Made by a program: the position numbers and the translations under genes
Shown: positions 58,937-64,000 of the stretch, one piece after another
Numbering within the stretch: position 1 is the first letter of the stretch
How the letters are laid out: each line of letters begins with the position of its first letter
The notes under the pieces: generated by a model
What the model saw: only the letters and a program-made list of their open reading frames with translations
Databases searched by the model: none
What the model was told of the DNA's origin: nothing
Assembly (NCBI GenBank): GCA_047967505.1
Contig: CM106540.1
Source of the DNA: Dipteris shenzhenensis
Lineage: Eukaryota; Polypodiophyta; Polypodiopsida; Gleicheniales
DNA: 64,000 nucleotides
Direction: 5' to 3' (one strand)

Positions 58937-59556
58937 TAGTATGAAAGAAACAGCCAAGACAGAAAACTCAAGGTTGAAATACAGAAGACGATAAAACTCA
59001 TGCACATGTGAGCAGATCAACAAACGGTAGGAACGACCGCTACGAATGTCAGCTATCAATAGGGACCCTTCAGATTATGCTAAATGTGGTTGGAAAGTAT
59101 ACAACCGGTTCGGTTGAGCGCGCAACACATGGTTCGTCTTGAACAACGAGGCCGATGAAAAGAAACAAAAACGCAGTCGTGAATAACGATGCTAATGGAA
59201 GAAAGCTTCATGGCGTTGACGCTTGTTTCTGTTAGGAGTCCATTAGAGGCGCCATGCAAGCCCGGGATGATTTTCGTGAACTGTGATTGTCAAAATTGAA
59301 TGAGTCAGGTGAGTTCAGGTGAACTCTTTGACTCAGTTTCCTCCTTTCAAAAGCTCAAAGGCTTCCATACCTGTCTTGCAAGAAATCGATAAATCGAATG
59401 CGGCACATTTGAAGACAGACTCGTGATGGATTACGTAGGTATTCTCAGACTATTACACTGCCTTATATCTCAAATCCACGTGTTACCAGTAGAACACATG
59501 AAAGTCCCAAATTCAATCAGCATGCTGCGTTCTAAGCGTTTGAGAGCATACCCGCA

Positions 59557-60112
59557 ATGAAGTTGTGGACGCACGTTGCCTGCAGAGTTCTGCAGAATAG
59601 AACCCTCTTAGCGACTCGACGGAGGCCATACTCCTCCCCTGCACGGAGCTACATGATGAAGCTAACATTGGGCTGCAAGAGCGGACACTTGCGGAGATGC
59701 AAGAGCCGGAATATGGCATGTTTAACTTCGCTGCGTCTGTAAAGGATGTGAAGGAAGAGACAGGACAGAACGCTGAGCACGTAATGGCCATAGGATGGCA
59801 GGATAACCCAACGATCATCAGACAAGCATCAAGCCCATCTCAAAGCTCGCAAGCTTGCGGTCGAAGCGGAACATATCAAAGAAACGAATGCGAGAGGAGA
59901 CTACGAAGTCCAAAAACAAGCAATTTAAGCAGAGGAAGAGCGCGAGATCAATGGAGGCGAGAACTTCGACGCAGGCATGGGAGGAAAGACAAAAAGAGGG
60001 CGGCAGGAGACAATGGAGTGAAGCAATTGGAATTGGAAGGCGTGATCTCAAGCTTCCTGCAAACACCTCACAGCAGCTAAGGGTAGATGATCAGGAAAAC
60101 CAAGCCCAATAA
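59557..60112 (+). pseudogene. Frameshifted coding-like stretch, family not recognised
   Basis: Three + frames take turns in carrying protein-like text. From 59,557, MKLWTHVACRVLQNRTLL with ATRRRPYSS resembles a mitochondrial presequence. From about 59,640 a second frame reads TELHDEANIGLQERTLAE, then MFNFAASVKDVKEETGQ. From about 59,815 a third frame reads DKHQAHLKARKLAVEAEH, then AEEEREINGGENFDAGMGGK, with one stop between. The Lys/Glu/Ala-rich helical text recalls LEA-type proteins, but this is a loose impression. It may be a decayed gene, or a live gene with unrecognised short introns. Confidence 0.35.
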
Positions 60113-60309
60113 AGCAGAGAGGAGCTGGATGATGGAGAGCAACAGAGGAAGAGTGCCGAAAACCAGAAAAGCAACAAAAACAGAGGTATCAATCGCTGAA
60201 AACACAGAAAGTCTTCCAAACAGAAGGTATGGCGGTGAGTGAAGTGTAAGATATATCAAATGCAAGCTGATGAGAAATTCTGCAGAAATTCTGCACACAA
60301 TTCTCACAA

Positions 60310-60335
60310 AACACACACACACACACACACACACA
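60310..60335. repeat. (AC)n microsatellite
   Basis: Thirteen AC units, uninterrupted. Confidence 0.95.
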
Positions 60336-60839
60336 ATGAAGAGGGACCTGAAAACTCAGATGCTACAAGACGCTCAATGCCTGCTTACTTATTATACTAG
60401 CTACTACTATCAGTTGCCTGCATTTGGGCTGTGCAAGCCACACAACTTCAAAGTTCACACTCCATCACAAACCGCCATGAATTAATGACCCCCTCTTGTT
60501 TTTATAAGGAGTGCACGGCAGATAACATATGTAAGGTAAGGGCTTCACACCCTTGCCTCACTCTCCTCCTCGTCTCCTACTTGGCTGCCATGTCAAGCTT
60601 AAAATTTGCCCATCCATGGACCATGCACCCATTAGTCTAGCCAATGGGTTGCTTTCCTACTAGTAGAATCCAATAAATGCGTTGTTCAATACCTTTATGC
60701 ATGTTCGAGCGGGCAATATATCTCTAACGGCTCAACCCACCCATCCTCTTTTTTAAGTGCCCCAAGAATGGGCGGCTTCTGGCAATCTGTGAGGACCTCC
60801 CCCCCACCCGCCCCCCCAAGCATAAGTAAGTGCCACATG

Positions 60840-60995
60840 CCAAGCAATAATTGATCCTGTGAATTATGGAGTATATGGGTGGGCAATTCCTTTACTACAA
60901 AAATTTTAATGTGGCTGCAACAAGTGGGGCTTGAACTCGAAGCTTCGCGAAGCATGAGGAGCAACCTTACTGCTGGGCTATGGCAATGTGTATGC
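60840..60995 (-). mobile_element. tRNA-derived SINE
   Basis: On the minus strand TAGCCCAGCAG (plus 60,970-60,980) fits the tRNA A-box TRGYNNANNNG exactly, and GTTCAAGCC (plus 60,928-60,936) fits the B-box GWTCRANNC exactly, at tRNA-like spacing. The flanking bases do not fold into a tRNA with an anticodon loop and acceptor stem, so a SINE promoter head is the better call. The tail end is not defined. Confidence 0.6.

Positions 60996-64000
<3,005 letters not shown>

Noticed and set aside
60840-60995. A true tRNA gene
   Set aside because: A- and B-boxes are present, but no acceptor stem or anticodon arm could be folded; a SINE fits better.

Overview
The window is nuclear DNA from a land plant. 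The evidence is spliced genes with GT..AG introns, a type-B cytokinin response regulator, an organelle-type atypical thioredoxin, LTR retrotransposons primed by tRNA-iMet, plant-style LINEs and a hAT transposase. Two genes in 64 kb, a ~3 kb intron, many compound (TC)n/(CA)n microsatellites and layers of nested retroelements point to a large, repeat-rich genome such as a fern or gymnosperm. That placement is an inference; the sequence does not name the species.

Layout. 1-3.5 kb: intergenic DNA with microsatellites. 3.5-7.7 kb: a complete six-exon type-B response regulator gene on the + strand, with a candidate TATA box upstream. 7.7-18.9 kb: intergenic DNA with decayed Copia pieces, one of them split by an inverted-repeat insertion (9.73-11.09 kb), plus a minus-strand LTR end and a polypyrimidine minisatellite. 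18.9-22.1 kb: a decayed minus-strand Ty3/gypsy element. 23.5-28.9 kb: a LINE graveyard in which a minus-strand LINE sits inside a plus-strand LINE, next to a related minus-strand copy. 29-33.8 kb: unrecognised DNA with a ~100 bp tandem repeat.

33.8-38.1 kb: a minus-strand gene for an atypical plastid-type thioredoxin. Its last three exons are clear; the first exon is not resolved. 38.2-40.8 kb: an internally deleted gypsy element. 41.0-50.3 kb: a hAT transposase pseudogene split by a complete, very young Ty3/gypsy chromovirus (41,451-49,487, identical-looking 929 bp LTRs, 5 bp target duplication CCCCT). 50.5-55.2 kb: a long minus-strand LINE with an L1-type ORF1. 55.2-58.9 kb: Copia remnants and a tandem duplication. 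59.5-60.1 kb: a frameshifted coding-like stretch. 60.8-61.0 kb: a tRNA-derived SINE. The remainder is purine-rich DNA and microsatellites.

The two host genes are unrelated in pathway: one is a nuclear cytokinin-signalling transcription factor, the other probably a plastid redox protein. The most striking object is the young chromovirus. Its Gag-Pol frame is interrupted by two in-frame TAG codons although its LTRs look identical, its LTR carries a dense array of W-box cores, and its leader carries repeated TGACGTGG sites. All reading was by eye; no alignment or database search was run.
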